64,000 nucleotides of DNA from Xestospongia bergquistia (lineage: Eukaryota > Porifera > Demospongiae > Haplosclerida > Petrosiidae). Both the position numbers and the translations under genes were made by a program. Location: assembly GCA_963965975.1 (NCBI GenBank), contig OZ014411.1, forward strand, positions 26,894,249 through 26,958,248, written 5' to 3'. Below the pieces are notes generated by a model. It searched no databases and was not told the DNA's origin. It saw nothing but the letters and a program-made list of their open reading frames with translations. Below, one piece after another: positions 1-13,199 of this stretch. Numbering within the stretch: the stretch's first letter is position 1; each line of letters begins with the position of its first letter.

Positions 1-997
1 AGTACATTATATATTAATTAAAAATTTGATAAATCATTTCTTATTTTTTTTAGTCTAGCTAGCTGAAATTTCTACTATGTCCAATAATACAACTTCATAC
101 TTGGTTATTACTTTCATTTTTATAGGAGCTGATTTTATTGCTATACATTTTGCTGCTATAAACTGTGTCTAAATGCTATGTCTCTAAATTATGTGAACAA
201 GTAAATAACAAAAAGGAACAGGTAACGTCAGTCCAATACAAAGAATCCAAGCAAAATAGTCAAGATGGCTGTCTAATCATCTGTATGTAATAACACAAGC
301 AAAGACTGTCTGATACTGATACAATTTAAATGATATATACATATCACTATAATGTCTATAAATGTGCTAATATACATATATATATATATATATATATACA
401 TTTTAATATATTATTGTATCCAACTATTAATGAAACATAAGTCATAAGATATGCATATGCTAAACCATGCGAGTAAATGTTATTGTTAACTTATACTAAC
501 AATCCATTTTAGTCATTAGCAAGAAACAAGCAAATCATTCTTCCATAAATTAGACTCCTTCTATGTTTGGCTATATATTACACATATGATGTTTGAAACC
601 AAACATTGTAAATGAACACATTAATAAATTACCAAATTTACAATATACATGTTTTCCAAATATAATATATTATCTAGTTTAATATAATATTATTTGTGTT
701 ATTGTTAGTCACATAAAAACACAATTGTTAGTTTTTTTTACTAGAGTCAACTAATTATCCTTTATATTATTGATTGCGTGGACTATATATATGTTTATGT
801 TATTATAAGCTTAATGACTTGTAAATAAAGTAGTATTATGTTGATTGTTTAATGAGTATAGAATACTAAATAGTAAGAGACTATATACATTAATATAGCA
901 TGAAATAATAAACCACTGTATGTAAAACTATTATAATAACTTTATGAATAAAGAACAAATAATTGTAATGAGTTTGCTAGTGGTAATTACAAAATTA
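1..997. other. AT-rich flank, no gene seen
   Basis: No convincing coding exon is visible. There is a short TA microsatellite near 372-398. From about 590 onward the sequence resembles the 3' flank of the second DSL-like gene (about 4580-4990), so this part belongs to the duplicated gene block. Confidence 0.6.
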
Positions 998-2430
998 TTA
1001 CATATTGTCACCGGAGAGAATGCTGTATTCAGCATTAGCAGTGGACATAGGAGGAGATGAATCAAAAAGTGTATTGTAAGTATCGGCTGATTTGTTCTCA
1101 ATTTTTGATAAAACATAAGAATCTGTATGTTAAAAACGATGTAGTTATTGTGTACTAAAAGTAAACTAAATTTTTACCTTTTGTACTAATAATGGGTTGT
1201 GCATATATAAGATTGTTAACTCCACTTGAATTGCCTACATCAACTATAGAATAACATTTATTGATGATTATAATATACAAAGATACTTTATTTTATATTT
1301 AAATAACATTGTATTCCCTTCATACCTCTGTCATCATTTCTCTTTATCTTCAATATACAAGAACAGAAAACTATTATCAATATTATCAAGCACAACATGA
1401 GCAGAAAGCAGAATACTAGAGAAACTATAGCTACAGGTTTCCAAACTGTGAAACAATTATAGCAGTGAGGAAGTGAGGATATACAGTAATATAAATTTAC
1501 CGTCATTATCTTGATAATTCACAGAGGGATCAACAGGAGTGGGTGTAGTACTTGAATTGCATGAATCTGGGAAGAAGTAAGTTTCATATTTTGTTATGGT
1601 ATATATAGTTTTACTTTTTACCAATTTTTGTAGTACAATACTTTTCAGGACTAGTATAGCCATTTTTACATGTCTTGTTACCATAGCAATCACAGACATA
1701 ATGACCATATTCATTATCTTTTTCAGTGCAGTCGATAGCATGACAAGAGAATATAATACTTAGATTTAATTGGCTGTTACCATAAGAGCCATTGTATATA
1801 GCTTTGTCAGGAGATCTCTTGTTAATAGCAATAGAATAATTGTCATATATATACAAAGTATTATTCAAAGTTTTTTTGACTTCTATAGTTAGCAAAGAAT
1901 CCTATAAAATAAATGGTATATCCATTCAACTGAACTGGTTAGTTATATACTGGGACATATGAATATATCTTTGCATGTAATACACTAATACTTACCACTT
2001 CACACAATAAGTTTGTATAGAACTGCACTCTATTAGAAGTAGTAAATGGTATAATTGTTGTATTATCTCCTGTTGGTTCAGTTGTGTTATAACATGTTTC
2101 AGAAATGAGAGTACTTTCATTGAAATATACTTTTAAAAATGTGTCACAATTCATCTTACAATCATCACAGCTCATGCAATAGGTAGTATTACAACAGAAA
2201 GAGCTGTTTCCAATTGTGTAACCTGAATTCAAGTATGTGTGATTAAGATTTGAATAATGATGAAAAGTAACAATTATCCATTCACTGTTGACAAATAATA
2301 AGATCTACAATGACAGATGTAATATATGATCCAGCCATGATAAAATCACTCGAAATGCATAATTTATATATTTACCTGGAAATTTAGAAGAATGCAGAAA
2401 AGACTAAATGGGCAATTCATCATAACTGTA
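590..2430. repeat. Tandem gene duplication, unit 1 (partner about 4580-6590)
   Basis: Exon order, most intron phases and the 3' non-coding flank match between the two DSL-like genes. For example, both flanks share an AAATTTACAATAT stretch and a TATTTGTGTTATTGTTA stretch. The offset is about 4 kb. The non-coding similarity suggests a fairly recent duplication. Confidence 0.7.
998..2423 (-). CDS. Short DSL-like (Notch-ligand-like) type I membrane protein, copy A
   Basis: Seven exons join in one frame (337 aa): 2423-2376, 2304-1996, 1901-1622, 1566-1501, 1445-1326, 1243-1178, 1122-998. Exon 1 encodes a 16-residue signal-peptide-like start. A cysteine-rich region with many N-glycosylation sites follows and resembles the MNNL region of Delta/Jagged. 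Next is a DSL-like module (about residues 172-208): the spacing C-x11-C-x7-C and the cores EYGHYVC and YGNKTC fit DSL, although the first half has fewer cysteines than usual. A short Thr/Pro stalk and one membrane helix (about 238-262) follow, then a roughly 70-residue tail with YAQP and YSIL tyrosine motifs. No EGF repeats are present. In the DSL family these proteins present a ligand to Notch; that role here is inferred. The start was chosen because it gives the signal peptide. Gene B is its paralogue in the same orientation. Confidence 0.72.
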
Positions 2431-4990
2431 CCCTTCAGTCACCTAAGTGCGTGCTTTTCTATCAGAAACCGAAACTCAACTTTTAACATAATGAGCCTCA
2501 ACGACTTGCCACTGTATATGACGACATGACACGCCTCTTGAACACGTGATTCATTCTTAGAAAAGCATAATGTTGTAAAAGTAATGGATTTATATTTTAG
2601 TTATTGTTATTGTTATTGTAAAGCATTTGTAATAATTATTGTTTTAGTTATTAATTGTTCACAAAAACTCCAAGAATTTTAGTTTTAGTTATAGTAATAG
2701 GTTTTTATTATAAATCAATAAACCAAAGAAGTTAATAAATTTACTACATGCTAAATATGCAAGTAATCCTTGCTATTTTTTGATTAATACTTCTCTTTAC
2801 TGTTTACACATTTGAATGATTAACTGATCTGATTGTGTGAAATCTGGAAATGAAATAACTAAAATTCACAACCACTTTTGTGCAATTTTAGTTTTTGTTA
2901 TTAATTATAAATCAATAGCTGGTTAATTTTAGTTATAGTTTGTTATTGTTAACAATAATGATTTGGCCATTACAAAAATAGTTTTAGTTTTAGTTATTGT
3001 TAAACAATTACAACACTACTAACAAACCAAACATTTTATTTGAATATTTTTTTCACATAAATGGTTCATGTAGCAAGTAGTTAGAGGTTGAATGACGTTA
3101 CTTTGTGCTAGAATGTTGAACACCTAATATTGAAAATGAACTACAATCCCAATAATTGGTTGCTGCTACATCAAGATGGGTGACCCTTTTTAGTAATGAA
3201 AATGACAAGGGATTGCGAATGGGAATAAGTTTGGAATGGAAATTCATCTTTGTATTGCTTTGTTATATTCATGTTAGCACCATCAATATAAGAATTAACA
3301 TTTTACCATTTATCTTTAATTGCTATTGAGGTGCTACTATTTTAACCCTATAGTTACTTAAAAGGAAATTGATAAAATTCTAAAATGTTTCACATAAAAA
3401 AATCAAAGCTCTTGAAAGTGTAAGTCATTTGTGTGTTTCCATAGTAATAAATCATTTTAAAATGAATATATAGAGTTTAATATCCTTAACATTACTCATA
3501 CAGTCAGAGGAACTGTTAACCTTGAATCTGCTGATAATTTTGGTGCCTGGGATATTCATGGATTTGTTGGATTATATCAGTATTAAGAAAGCATATTCAT
3601 TGTATAGATTTTAAACATTTGATATTTGTGCTATGATGACGACTGTCATTTACATGCACTAGCATTTCTTGTGTCCCTGGAAGTCATGTCTGCCAACTCA
3701 GACTCTGTCAAATATTTCATTAATTTAAATTGTATGCTAATTGGCTACATTTAAAATTGTATACCTTCAGTTCTGCTGTAAAATTATTAATAACAATAAC
3801 AATAATAACAACAACAATAACAAAATCACAAAAATAGTAATAATTATAATTTTTTAAACTGAACCAGTTATAGCGGAGACATAATGCAATCTGATATAAT
3901 TTTATTAATTACAACGATAATAATAATAATAATAATGATCATTATATCTCAGTTAGTTGTTAACATATGACCTTCATTGACTTGAAGATCTATTGAAGAC
4001 TCATTAATTGGCTTTGATTAGAGGATCAGCTGCCCCATATGCAAAGGATAGAGGAACATAATAGAGCAAAAGTTATTTTGCATGTAATCAGTTCAGTCGT
4101 ATTGTATGATGTCTCACTTTTGTCACTTATCAGAGTTGCTAGTCTATTATAGAATGATGTTGCACATTTGCCCATCCCTCCAGAAGTTGAGAAAATCAAT
4201 GGGACGAAATAAATGTATTACCTCATGTACCTGCTGGTCATGTTGTCACCTTTATCATCCTCATGTCGACATTATACAATTGTGAGCGGAGTGAGACAGT
4301 TTTGGGGGCAAAAGGATTAAACACCCATATATCAAAAAGTATTTGTCAAACCGGTCACCCCACACCCCATTTGCTGCAATGTCAAGGTGAGCATAAGGGG
4401 TGGTATTTGCTGTGTTGTAATCAAGCTGTTATCCAGAGAGTTGTTGCAGAGTTACGTTGTGGTACACTTCAGAATAAAAGAAGGCAGTGAGTGATGTCAC
4501 ATATTTTGTTGTGTCTTATAGAGGGGAGACTGCCAATAGACAAAACAGCAAAAAATTACTTACCTGTAAAGGTTGACCACATCAAATGAGAATTTATAAA
4601 TTAATTGCCAAATTTACAATATGTATATAATCTAAAATATTATGCATACATTTTAATAAAATAATATTTGTGTTATTGTTATTTGTGTATATGTAAAAAA
4701 TAATTGCTAGTTCTTTTATTTAAGTCAATTAAATGTAGCTTATGTTATTGATTATGTACACTATGCATATTTTTGCATTATTAATTATTATTATTACTGT
4801 TATTCAATTACTACTCTATTGATTGTTTAATGAGTAGTACTATACTATATACTAAATAGTAAGAAATCAGAGTATATTCATTGTTAAAACATGGAACAAT
4901 ATACCAGTGCATGTATAAGACTATTATGATAACTATATGTGAAAAGAACAAATAACTGTAACTAGTTTACTATTGGTAATTACAAAATTA
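2424..4990. other. Intergenic region with low-complexity tracts
   Basis: Contains TTATTG/TTAGTT-rich tracts at about 2580-3010 and their inverted counterpart (AACAATAAC-rich) at about 3785-3840, plus a GATAATAATAATAATAATAATG tract near 3915. A GC-richer stretch (about 4240-4560) holds an open frame of 75 codons (4263-4490) with no recognisable domain and no splice-supported continuation. I do not call it a gene. Confidence 0.5.
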
Positions 4991-6589
4991 TTATTGTTCA
5001 TTATCTGAGACATGTACATTGTCATCAAAGAATGTGGTGTAGTCAACACCAGCAGTGGACATAGAATGTGGATTAAAATGTGTATCACAGGTATCAACTG
5101 GTTTGTCCTCAATTGTTGATGAAATATATACACCTATATAATTACATGTATAATATATTTATTGTGTAATAAAGGAAAATAAATACCTGTTGTACAAATA
5201 ATGGGTTGTGTATATGCAACATTGTTAATTCCACTTGAATTCCCTGTATCAACTATAAAACAGACATTTGTGATTACAATATCCATACGTGTGCGTCAAT
5301 GTAAAAATGATAGTTACATTTATTACAGTATAAACACATTATATTCTCTGTATACCTCTATCATCTTTTCTTTTCATCTTCAATTTACAAGAGCAGATAG
5401 CTATTATAAGAATTATCCAGGACAACACAAGCAAAAAGCAGAATGTTAGAGAAACTATAGCTATAGGCTCCCAAACTGTAAATAAATAATGATTGATGTG
5501 AATTAAGATAGTGTTACATAAACTTACAATCATCATTTTGACAACTTGCAGATGGACTGATATTCCAAGAAATGGATGTAGCTAAAATAAATAAAGTAAT
5601 CCATTATTATGTGATTGAAGGTTTATGGTAACTCAAAGAGAGAGCAATATTGGATGTAGCTGATAGAAAAAGTATATTTCTATAATTACAGTTCTAGTTA
5701 ATATACATATAAATTAAGTCTTACATGAAGTGGTCCATGTTGTTTTTATTAATGAAGAATTACACTTGCATGTATCTGTAATGGGAATACAAAAGTGAAA
5801 ACAGAAACTTCGTCAATTTTCTAAGTAAACTTACTTTCTGGATTAATGTAGCTATTTCTACATGTCTTGTTACCATAGTGATCGCAAATATAATGACTGT
5901 ACTCATTCTCTCTCTCAGTACAGTTGGTAGCATAGTAATTACATGAGAATGATAACATTAAAATACTTATATCAATCTGACTATTTCCTTTAGAACCAAT
6001 GTAGATGGCTCGCTTCAGAGTTGTCTGGTTAATGTCAATAGAATAGAAGTCAATGAGGAAAGGAGAAGGGTTTTCATTAGTAATCTCTATAGTCAGCAAA
6101 GTGTTCTAAAACAAAAGTTATAGAGCATACATGCATACAAGTTGATTTTGTTCATGAAAGTCAGTAAAATTACCTCAAGTGTCATACTTTCATTGTTGAT
6201 AATGAACTGTACTATGTTAGGAGTAGTAAATGGTATCAATGTTGTGTTAACATCAGTTGGTTTAGTTGTATTATAGCATACTCTTGAAGAACTGAGAGTA
6301 TTTTCTTTGAAGCATACACTAAAATATGTATTACACAGACTCTCACAAGTAATGTTAGTATTGTTATATTTATTAGAGCAGTCTGCGTTTTTACAACAGC
6401 ATTTAAACTGATGAAACAATTGTAAATGATGAGGATTTAGATAATGATGAAAAACAATGTCTACTCTTTTTTCGCCATCTGCAAATGACATAATCTGTAT
6501 TGTTAATAAACAATGACTAATGGATATAGTAATAGAAATACCTGTAGTAAAAGTAGAAGTAACGAAATACTGGCTGCTATTATCTTCAT
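4991..6589 (-). CDS. Short DSL-like (Notch-ligand-like) type I membrane protein, copy B
   Basis: Eight exons join in one frame (357 aa): 6589-6542, 6494-6174, 6105-5835, 5775-5725, 5581-5528, 5475-5356, 5252-5187, 5133-4991. The start is a 16-residue signal peptide rich in leucine. The ectodomain has an MNNL-like part with the motif CNTYFSVCFKE, then a DSL-like module with cores EYSHYIC and YGNKTC and the same C-x11-C-x7-C-x10-C spacing as copy A. The stalk comes from two exons where copy A has one. The membrane helix is about residues 252-276. The tail keeps a YTQP motif (a YxxP, Crk-SH2-type site) and ends near VDYTTFF. EGF repeats, which follow DSL in known Delta/Jagged proteins, are missing. 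Function as a Notch ligand or co-ligand is inference from the family. Confidence 0.72.
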
Positions 6590-6899
6590 CTTTTTCCTTT
6601 TAGATCGTTACAACGTACTTTGATATTATATTTGAAGCATCTAATTTCACCGCCTATGTGTAGGCGAGTAATAAAGAATGATATTATTAATATTATTATT
6701 ATTATATTATTAAAACTGCACAAAGTATGTTAGATGAAAGATTGATATTAAAATGATATATAAATTTAATTTAATTAAGAAGTTGCATTTGAAGTTCTGT
6801 AAACATTATCAGTTAAGTGAGTAGTAAGATTAGGAATATTGGCCGATAGGCAATTTGAGCATGGTCAGGAAATACACCATGTACAAGGGATCTCAATGC

Positions 6900-7620
6900 T
6901 GGATAAATTTAGAAAGTAAGTACATATTATGAGATAGACTTTACTTTTAAGGTAGAAATAGTGAGGTTAAGATAGAATTATAATGATTTTTTGAATAAAT
7001 GTATCTAGTTGAGCTATCAATTTTAATAGAGTAACAGAGCTAATATCATCAAGTCTAGAGAATTGGAGGCTCTAGACAAGCTATTTGACACGTGAAGAGA
7101 CCATGAAAGAGAGAGCTAGAGAGTAGAATGCTGAGGTCAGAGTGAGGTGTTGGTGATTGGATAGAGTTAGACACAAGATGTTAGGTAAAGGTACGAAAGC
7201 CAGATTCAAACTTCATGTGAACATAATAAATATGGTAGAAACACATGTTTCATACTTTATATGAGTAAAGAATTGAAGTCAGACTGAATAGACAGGTATT
7301 CGTTAAGTGTAGTGAGTCATCAGCGAACATTAACAGGTTGGAGAAAATAATTCTTGAAGTAATGTATAATGGATGAATGGAATTGGAATAGGTAATGGTT
7401 CCTTGTGGTAGGAACCGCCATCAATAGAAACATAGTGGGGTCTACAGTTTGCGACCTAAAAATATTCCTTTCATACCACAAAGACAGTTTGAGTTGAGGA
7501 AAACTGTCTTCAGATTTGGACCAAGCATTAAGTTTTAATTAAACTATTAGGAAATCAATCTGCAGTTGAGGCAATAGATTCACGAGTATCTGTTCTTTTA
7601 AAGAGTTGAGTACAAACTAT
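6900..7620 (-). mobile_element. Decayed non-LTR retrotransposon fragment (reverse transcriptase)
   Basis: Translation of the minus strand gives LPQGT, matching the RT motif VPQG(S/T), followed about 30 residues later by LLMFADDSLH, the catalytic FADD box. The frame around these motifs is broken by stops, and the spacing is shorter than in intact elements. The rest of 6590-7787 shows no gene. This is a relic and cannot encode a working enzyme. Confidence 0.55.
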
Positions 7621-7787
7621 GAGGACTATATATATAGATGATATCAAGTTGCCTTTCAATTGCCTTTACTATGAGTTTTAAGATGACTTTTAAATAACAA
7701 ATATAATAAAATAAACTATAATAATTAAAATAATTAATAGTTATAAAAATACTTTGACACAAATATACAATGTACTACAAATACATA

Positions 7788-10700
7788 CTAACGAAGATAA
7801 TGACCATTAATATAAAATGAACTTAAGGTTTTGTTTTTATTTAATTCTCTAGATAGTTTTCTATACTTGGTAACATTAGAACATCTGAAAGATAATATTT
7901 TTAATGATTTGTTAATAGTTAACATTTGACAGATGTATGGTATGTCTTTATCTGTAATGTTATCATCATCTGAGAACACCAATGTCTCAAGTAGTGAGTT
8001 AGTGGACACAGCACTTGTTAAGTACTGTAGAGTGTTAGGAGGAAGAGGAGAGGAGTTGAGACGTAGTGCTTCCATTGTTTTGTTATGTGTCAGTACATTA
8101 GATAACTTAGAAACACAATGAATATCGAGAGCACTGTTCTCTATGTCAAGTCTCCTTACCATACATTCGTTGATGTTACTAAATACTATTAATAAACATT
8201 CAGGACATGATGACCAGAGAGTAATTCTCCATTTTGTTTCTTGTTTTCGTTTCAATTGGGTCATGACTTCTTCACATTCTTCCATACTAGGTGAAATTAG
8301 AGTAACCCTATCATTAGACCACATAGCAGTTTCAGCATCTCCTATTATATATAAAAATTGATAGGTAATTTTATGTGGACTAATATGCTTCAAAGTCTAC
8401 TTTGTATATTATTAATAATGTAATTCCATAAAATTCAGATTTAGAGATTGTGTATCTTCATCTAATTATATTTTACTAATAATTTTTTTTTAATATTGGG
8501 TAACGCAACCAAATTTTGACAATGTCTGATTATATATCACTCCACTAGGAGCAAATATTATTTATATAGTGTTCATGTATCAAAATATTTATTATTTGCT
8601 TGTTTCTAGTTGTTGAAATTCTTATTATATAATACTTGAAACTAACCAAACAAAGTTCTATTCAAATGATCAACATAGCATGCAGGAAGTGAAAGAAATC
8701 AAAAGATGACTAATGCCAAAAACCCCAAGCATAGAAACAATTAGATTTGTATACATGATACCAAATTCACTAAAGGCTAGTTAAATCTCAATAATTATAA
8801 ATGCACTATTAATACACATAACAATAATGATTATATTAATTGTAACTTGAATACAGTAATCATCATACCAAATGTTAGCACATAATTTGTAACAAACATA
8901 CTTACTTTGTTTAATGAAATCTTTGGTTAGATGATCCCCAGAGGATTCTTGTTGAATTGATTGTGATTTTTCATTAAATTTTTTATCATCTGACACTAAC
9001 TCTAGTCCATCACCTTGAGTTGGTTTGTCATCTGATGGTGGTTCTTTCTGGCTAGTTAACTCTGCCTGACTTAACTGATGATGAATTGGATCATGTGCTG
9101 ACTGCAACATCTGAGACTGTAGAGCTAAAGAGATTATCTGATGTAATAGAATATTTTGTAATTCATTACCTTTCATGTTCTCCATTAACTGACTAATATT
9201 TTCTTCTCTCTCTTTCAGTTGCAAAGTTAGAGATGTTATTTTTTCCTGCAGTGTCTCTATTTCTTCTTGTTTGTCAACTAATAGCTTATCACTAGCTACA
9301 TGTATAGAACACAACCATATATGGTAAGTACTTTTTATTTCTAATGCAATAATAGAATGCTTCTTGATCTAACCACATCATGGTCATTTACATTTCAGAT
9401 AATACACAATGCTCTGCTTCAAAGTAAATATTACATTGCTGCCATATACTGTAAAACTTGACTGGATGAATTAACCAATATATGGTTAGACAGGTTACAT
9501 GTAAAGCAAATATCATGCCATTTTCATTTCTAGCAAGTATCAGATTGACTAAACATTACTAAATTATAATCATTATGACTGTTTAGTCAATTAACACATT
9601 AGGAATGAAAACAGCTTGATGTTTAATTTTAGTTCATTAAATAATTTGCTACATACATACAACCTGTATAACCATATATTGGTTAAATCAACCAATCAAA
9701 TTTTTACAGGATTTTTTTACAGGTTCCATAAAGTATATGGATGTGAGGGCCAACACTGTACTGTGTTATCTGTGGTAATATTATGTGTCACAATATGTGC
9801 ATGTAAGGCTGCTATTATAGAATTTTATAATTGGGACATTCCTACACATACCATATTAAGGTTGTTTGTTTAAGTACATAAACTGTGAAGTTCAACAAAA
9901 TTAGCAATAAAATTAAAACTGTAGGGATACATGCAACATCTAACTATAAACAGTTAAAAGTACAAATCTATTTTAAAGGCATCTGTTACTCACTTTCTTT
10001 ATATCTGCTTAACTGCTCTATTTCCAATGTCTTGGCCTTACTCATTCTGTCCAATAGTTTTAGCTTCCCTGCTGGTAATCATATATTATTTTCATTTTAC
10101 TTGATATCACAGTTAGAGAATGTACCTGACAAAGCTTCTGTTGGTGATTGATTGTGCTCTTCTCTCTGTGTACTAACGTGCTCTAACATAAAGGAATAAA
10201 ACACAACAACCATATAACTGAATAATAAAATTTAAATATATACAAGTACCTTCAAGAGAAGATTTCAACTCTTTTATCAACTGATCTTTCTCAGATGATG
10301 CCTTTTCTAACTCTTTTATCTCCTATATCAAAATTTGTATTAATAATTAGTTATAAATATTTCTTGCCTTATCTCTTTTTTGTCCATCCCAAACAATGTA
10401 GTTTCCAATAGACAACTTCAATAATCCTATTTTCTTAAGCAATCGAATATTGTCTTCTGCTTCTTTCAAAAGGAGATTGATTATATTTCTTGGAGCATAG
10501 CAGGTCACGATGATGGAATTGCCTCTCCTGATTGCTCTTACTTGGACTCTTCTAGCCATATCTTTAAAAGCCTTTTGTAACAGATCTCTGATTTCACTAA
10601 GAGAATAATCATCAGGTTCCCACTCCAGAACAAACTCAACAGTTTCACATTTGAGGTGAGTAGATGGCCTTAATAAGAAACTTTGATTTTCACATAAACT

Positions 10701-11855
10701 AAGTCGAACTTCAGCACAAAACTTATCAACTGCTGTCTTGTAATCTTTAATGTGTTGCTTGGCTTCTGTGATGTCGAATGTATTAATAATAGCTTCCAAA
10801 CAAACTACATTAATAATAGTGCATTTTTCTTCTACTAGCTCCATTACATCATCAAATGATTTAGCTATAGATAGTTGAGGCTTAAGCTCACGAAAACATC
10901 TTCGAAGGTATGTTTTTAGCTCTTGTAGTGAAGGAATAGATTTAGCAATGATAGGTGCAACAGTATGAAGGAGATTTCCAAAGGTTACTCTCATTTGATC
11001 AAAATCACTTTGATAAGTTGACTCAAGAGTTACTTGGGATAAGGCTTGATCTGGTAAAGTAATAACCTCAGAATTAAACATAAATCACTTACCATACTCT
11101 TTAAGTATATCTTTTGCCTCACATATTGTATCTTCTGATTTTTGCAAAACAGTAGCAAATTTTCTCAATTGCTTAGGATCTTCAGATACTGTACCAGACA
11201 GTGCTCTTAATGGACCATTAGTCAGTATACCTCTTGATCTTTCCACTTGATCAAATGTCTCCTTTGAGATAACACCTTCCATATATAACATTTGAGACAC
11301 TTTGGATGGTAGACAAACAGTTGAGAGCTTGCCAAAATGCTTTTGCAACAATCTACAAGCTGGATTGAGCATATCTTCTGTTTATGTATAAAATATTTAT
11401 TAACAATAGTATTTATATATACTGTTCCTCACTTAAAACTTCAGATATTGTTAGACCTGTAGCAACTTCTCCTATCTTCTTGAGAGCATCAACTAAAGAT
11501 TTCACTGTAGGACCACCATTCTCATCAACCTTGTCAGCTCTACTCAACCATTTAGTCAAACACTCATGAAGACATCTCTCCACATCATTTTTATGGTTTG
11601 CTTCAATCTCTGATAAAGTAGGGTATAGTAGACCTAGATGTAGACCAAAAGGAAACCATCTGTGACTTGGAAAATTGCTTTCTCTTAAAGCATCTACAAC
11701 ATCTTTTAAAGAGCCAATATCTAATTGAAAAAGTCCAGAAATCATACGTAAACTGTTAGTTTTATAATATAATAATTATTTTAGATTATGATCATGATAT
11801 ACTTACCTAACTGATGACTATCTAGTTCGATTTCTGTAGTTTGTTTTATTGCCAT
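7788..11855 (-). CDS. Death / CARD-like / coiled-coil / LRR protein without NACHT
   Basis: Nine exons join in frame (818 aa): 11855-11807, 11720-11433, 11377-11093, 11050-10368, 10322-10250, 10182-10126, 10071-9994, 9295-8906, 8341-7788. Residues 17-112 form a Death domain (core around FGLHLGLLYPTLSEIE and LTKWLSRAD). Residues 113-207 are a helical CARD/Death-fold-like module. Residues 208-435 are a module that I recall from sponge NLR-like proteins (LKCETVEF, TVWD-type end). Residues 436-634 are coiled coil, and 635-818 are leucine-rich repeats of the ribonuclease-inhibitor type. No Walker A/B or NACHT segment is present in any exon or intron. The likely role is a cytosolic innate-immune adaptor or decoy; this is inferred. 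The intron after 10368 starts with GC (AAG|GCAAGA) rather than GT. All other introns are GT-AG. Confidence 0.75.
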
Positions 11856-12379
11856 GTCATCATTGTCGATATATATGTGGGAGTGGCTCTCTTAGTGCTA
11901 AATTTGGTGCTGAAGTCAAGTACTTGTCCGATTTCTGTTTAACACACATAAACAATAATTCAGTATCAAGTAACAAGTCCAAACAATACGTAATGGAAAT
12001 ACCTCTTGTTGCAGTAGTCTTTATTAGTATTAGTCATTAGATTTATAGTTTGAATTATAACTAGACCTAATTTTTTAGTTTCCTGCTTACAAAAGCAACA
12101 AAATCACTTCAATTATCGTATTTTTATTCGGTTCTGTCACAACACAAGATCCTCAGCTCATTCTAAGCTCAGCTATATTAGATTACCTTGAAAAAAATCA
12201 TCTACACCTTTACCTAATAAATAGAGTAGAAAACTTATAGATGTCCCTTCAAGTCAAGGACTTAAGTCAATTCTTGTTGTCAATTAAGTTCAAATTAAAA
12301 TCATATCTTTATGATTACTTTATTCAACATTTTAAAGATGATTCTCTGTTCATTTGTCATTACCTATTGATCTTTCAGT

Positions 12380-12556
12380 CTATCTATCCATCTATCTATT
12401 CATCTCTCTGTCTGTCTGTCTGTCTCTCTCTCTGTGTCTTTTTCTCTCTATCTATCTATCTCTGTCTCTCTTTCTTTGTCTCTGTCTTTGTCTCTCTCTC
12501 TCTCCATCTCTGTCTCTCTCTCTCTCTTTATATATATATATATATATATATATATG
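12380..12556. repeat. Compound CTGT/CTCT/TCTA/TA microsatellite
   Basis: Imperfect TCTG, TCTC and TCTA runs lead into a (TA)n block at about 12530-12556. Confidence 0.9.
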
Positions 12557-12699
12557 AATGTTAGCTGTGACAGTAAATGTTCATAGTATTACATTGTTAA
12601 ATACTTTATAATTCAATTGAAATGATTGCAACTATAAAACAGTTAACAAACTATTCTTGACTGTGATTTGCAAATACTTATCCACACAACTCAATCCAC

Positions 12700-12955
<256 letters not shown>

Positions 12956-13199
12956 GAGTGTGTGTGTATGTACTTGTTATTAAATTTTAAAGCCTTTCAA
13001 TAGCACATGATGTTAGTATATTAGTATAATATCCATGTCATGATCATTCAGGTAAGATTCATCAATATGATATGATATCTTTAAAGATGATGGGAAATGT
13101 CTGAGCCAAATATGTCAACAAGGTTATGCTTTGCTGAATACATGGAGGATGTAATTCTACATTAAAGGATTTAGTGTTTGTGGTTGATTGACTTTATAT

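Noticed and set aside
4263-4490. 75-codon open frame in a GC-richer island
   Set aside because: No domain, no splice context and no paralogue in the window.
9616-10151. Plus-strand open frames across the Death-LRR gene
   Set aside because: They lie in introns and opposite exons of the well-supported minus-strand gene.
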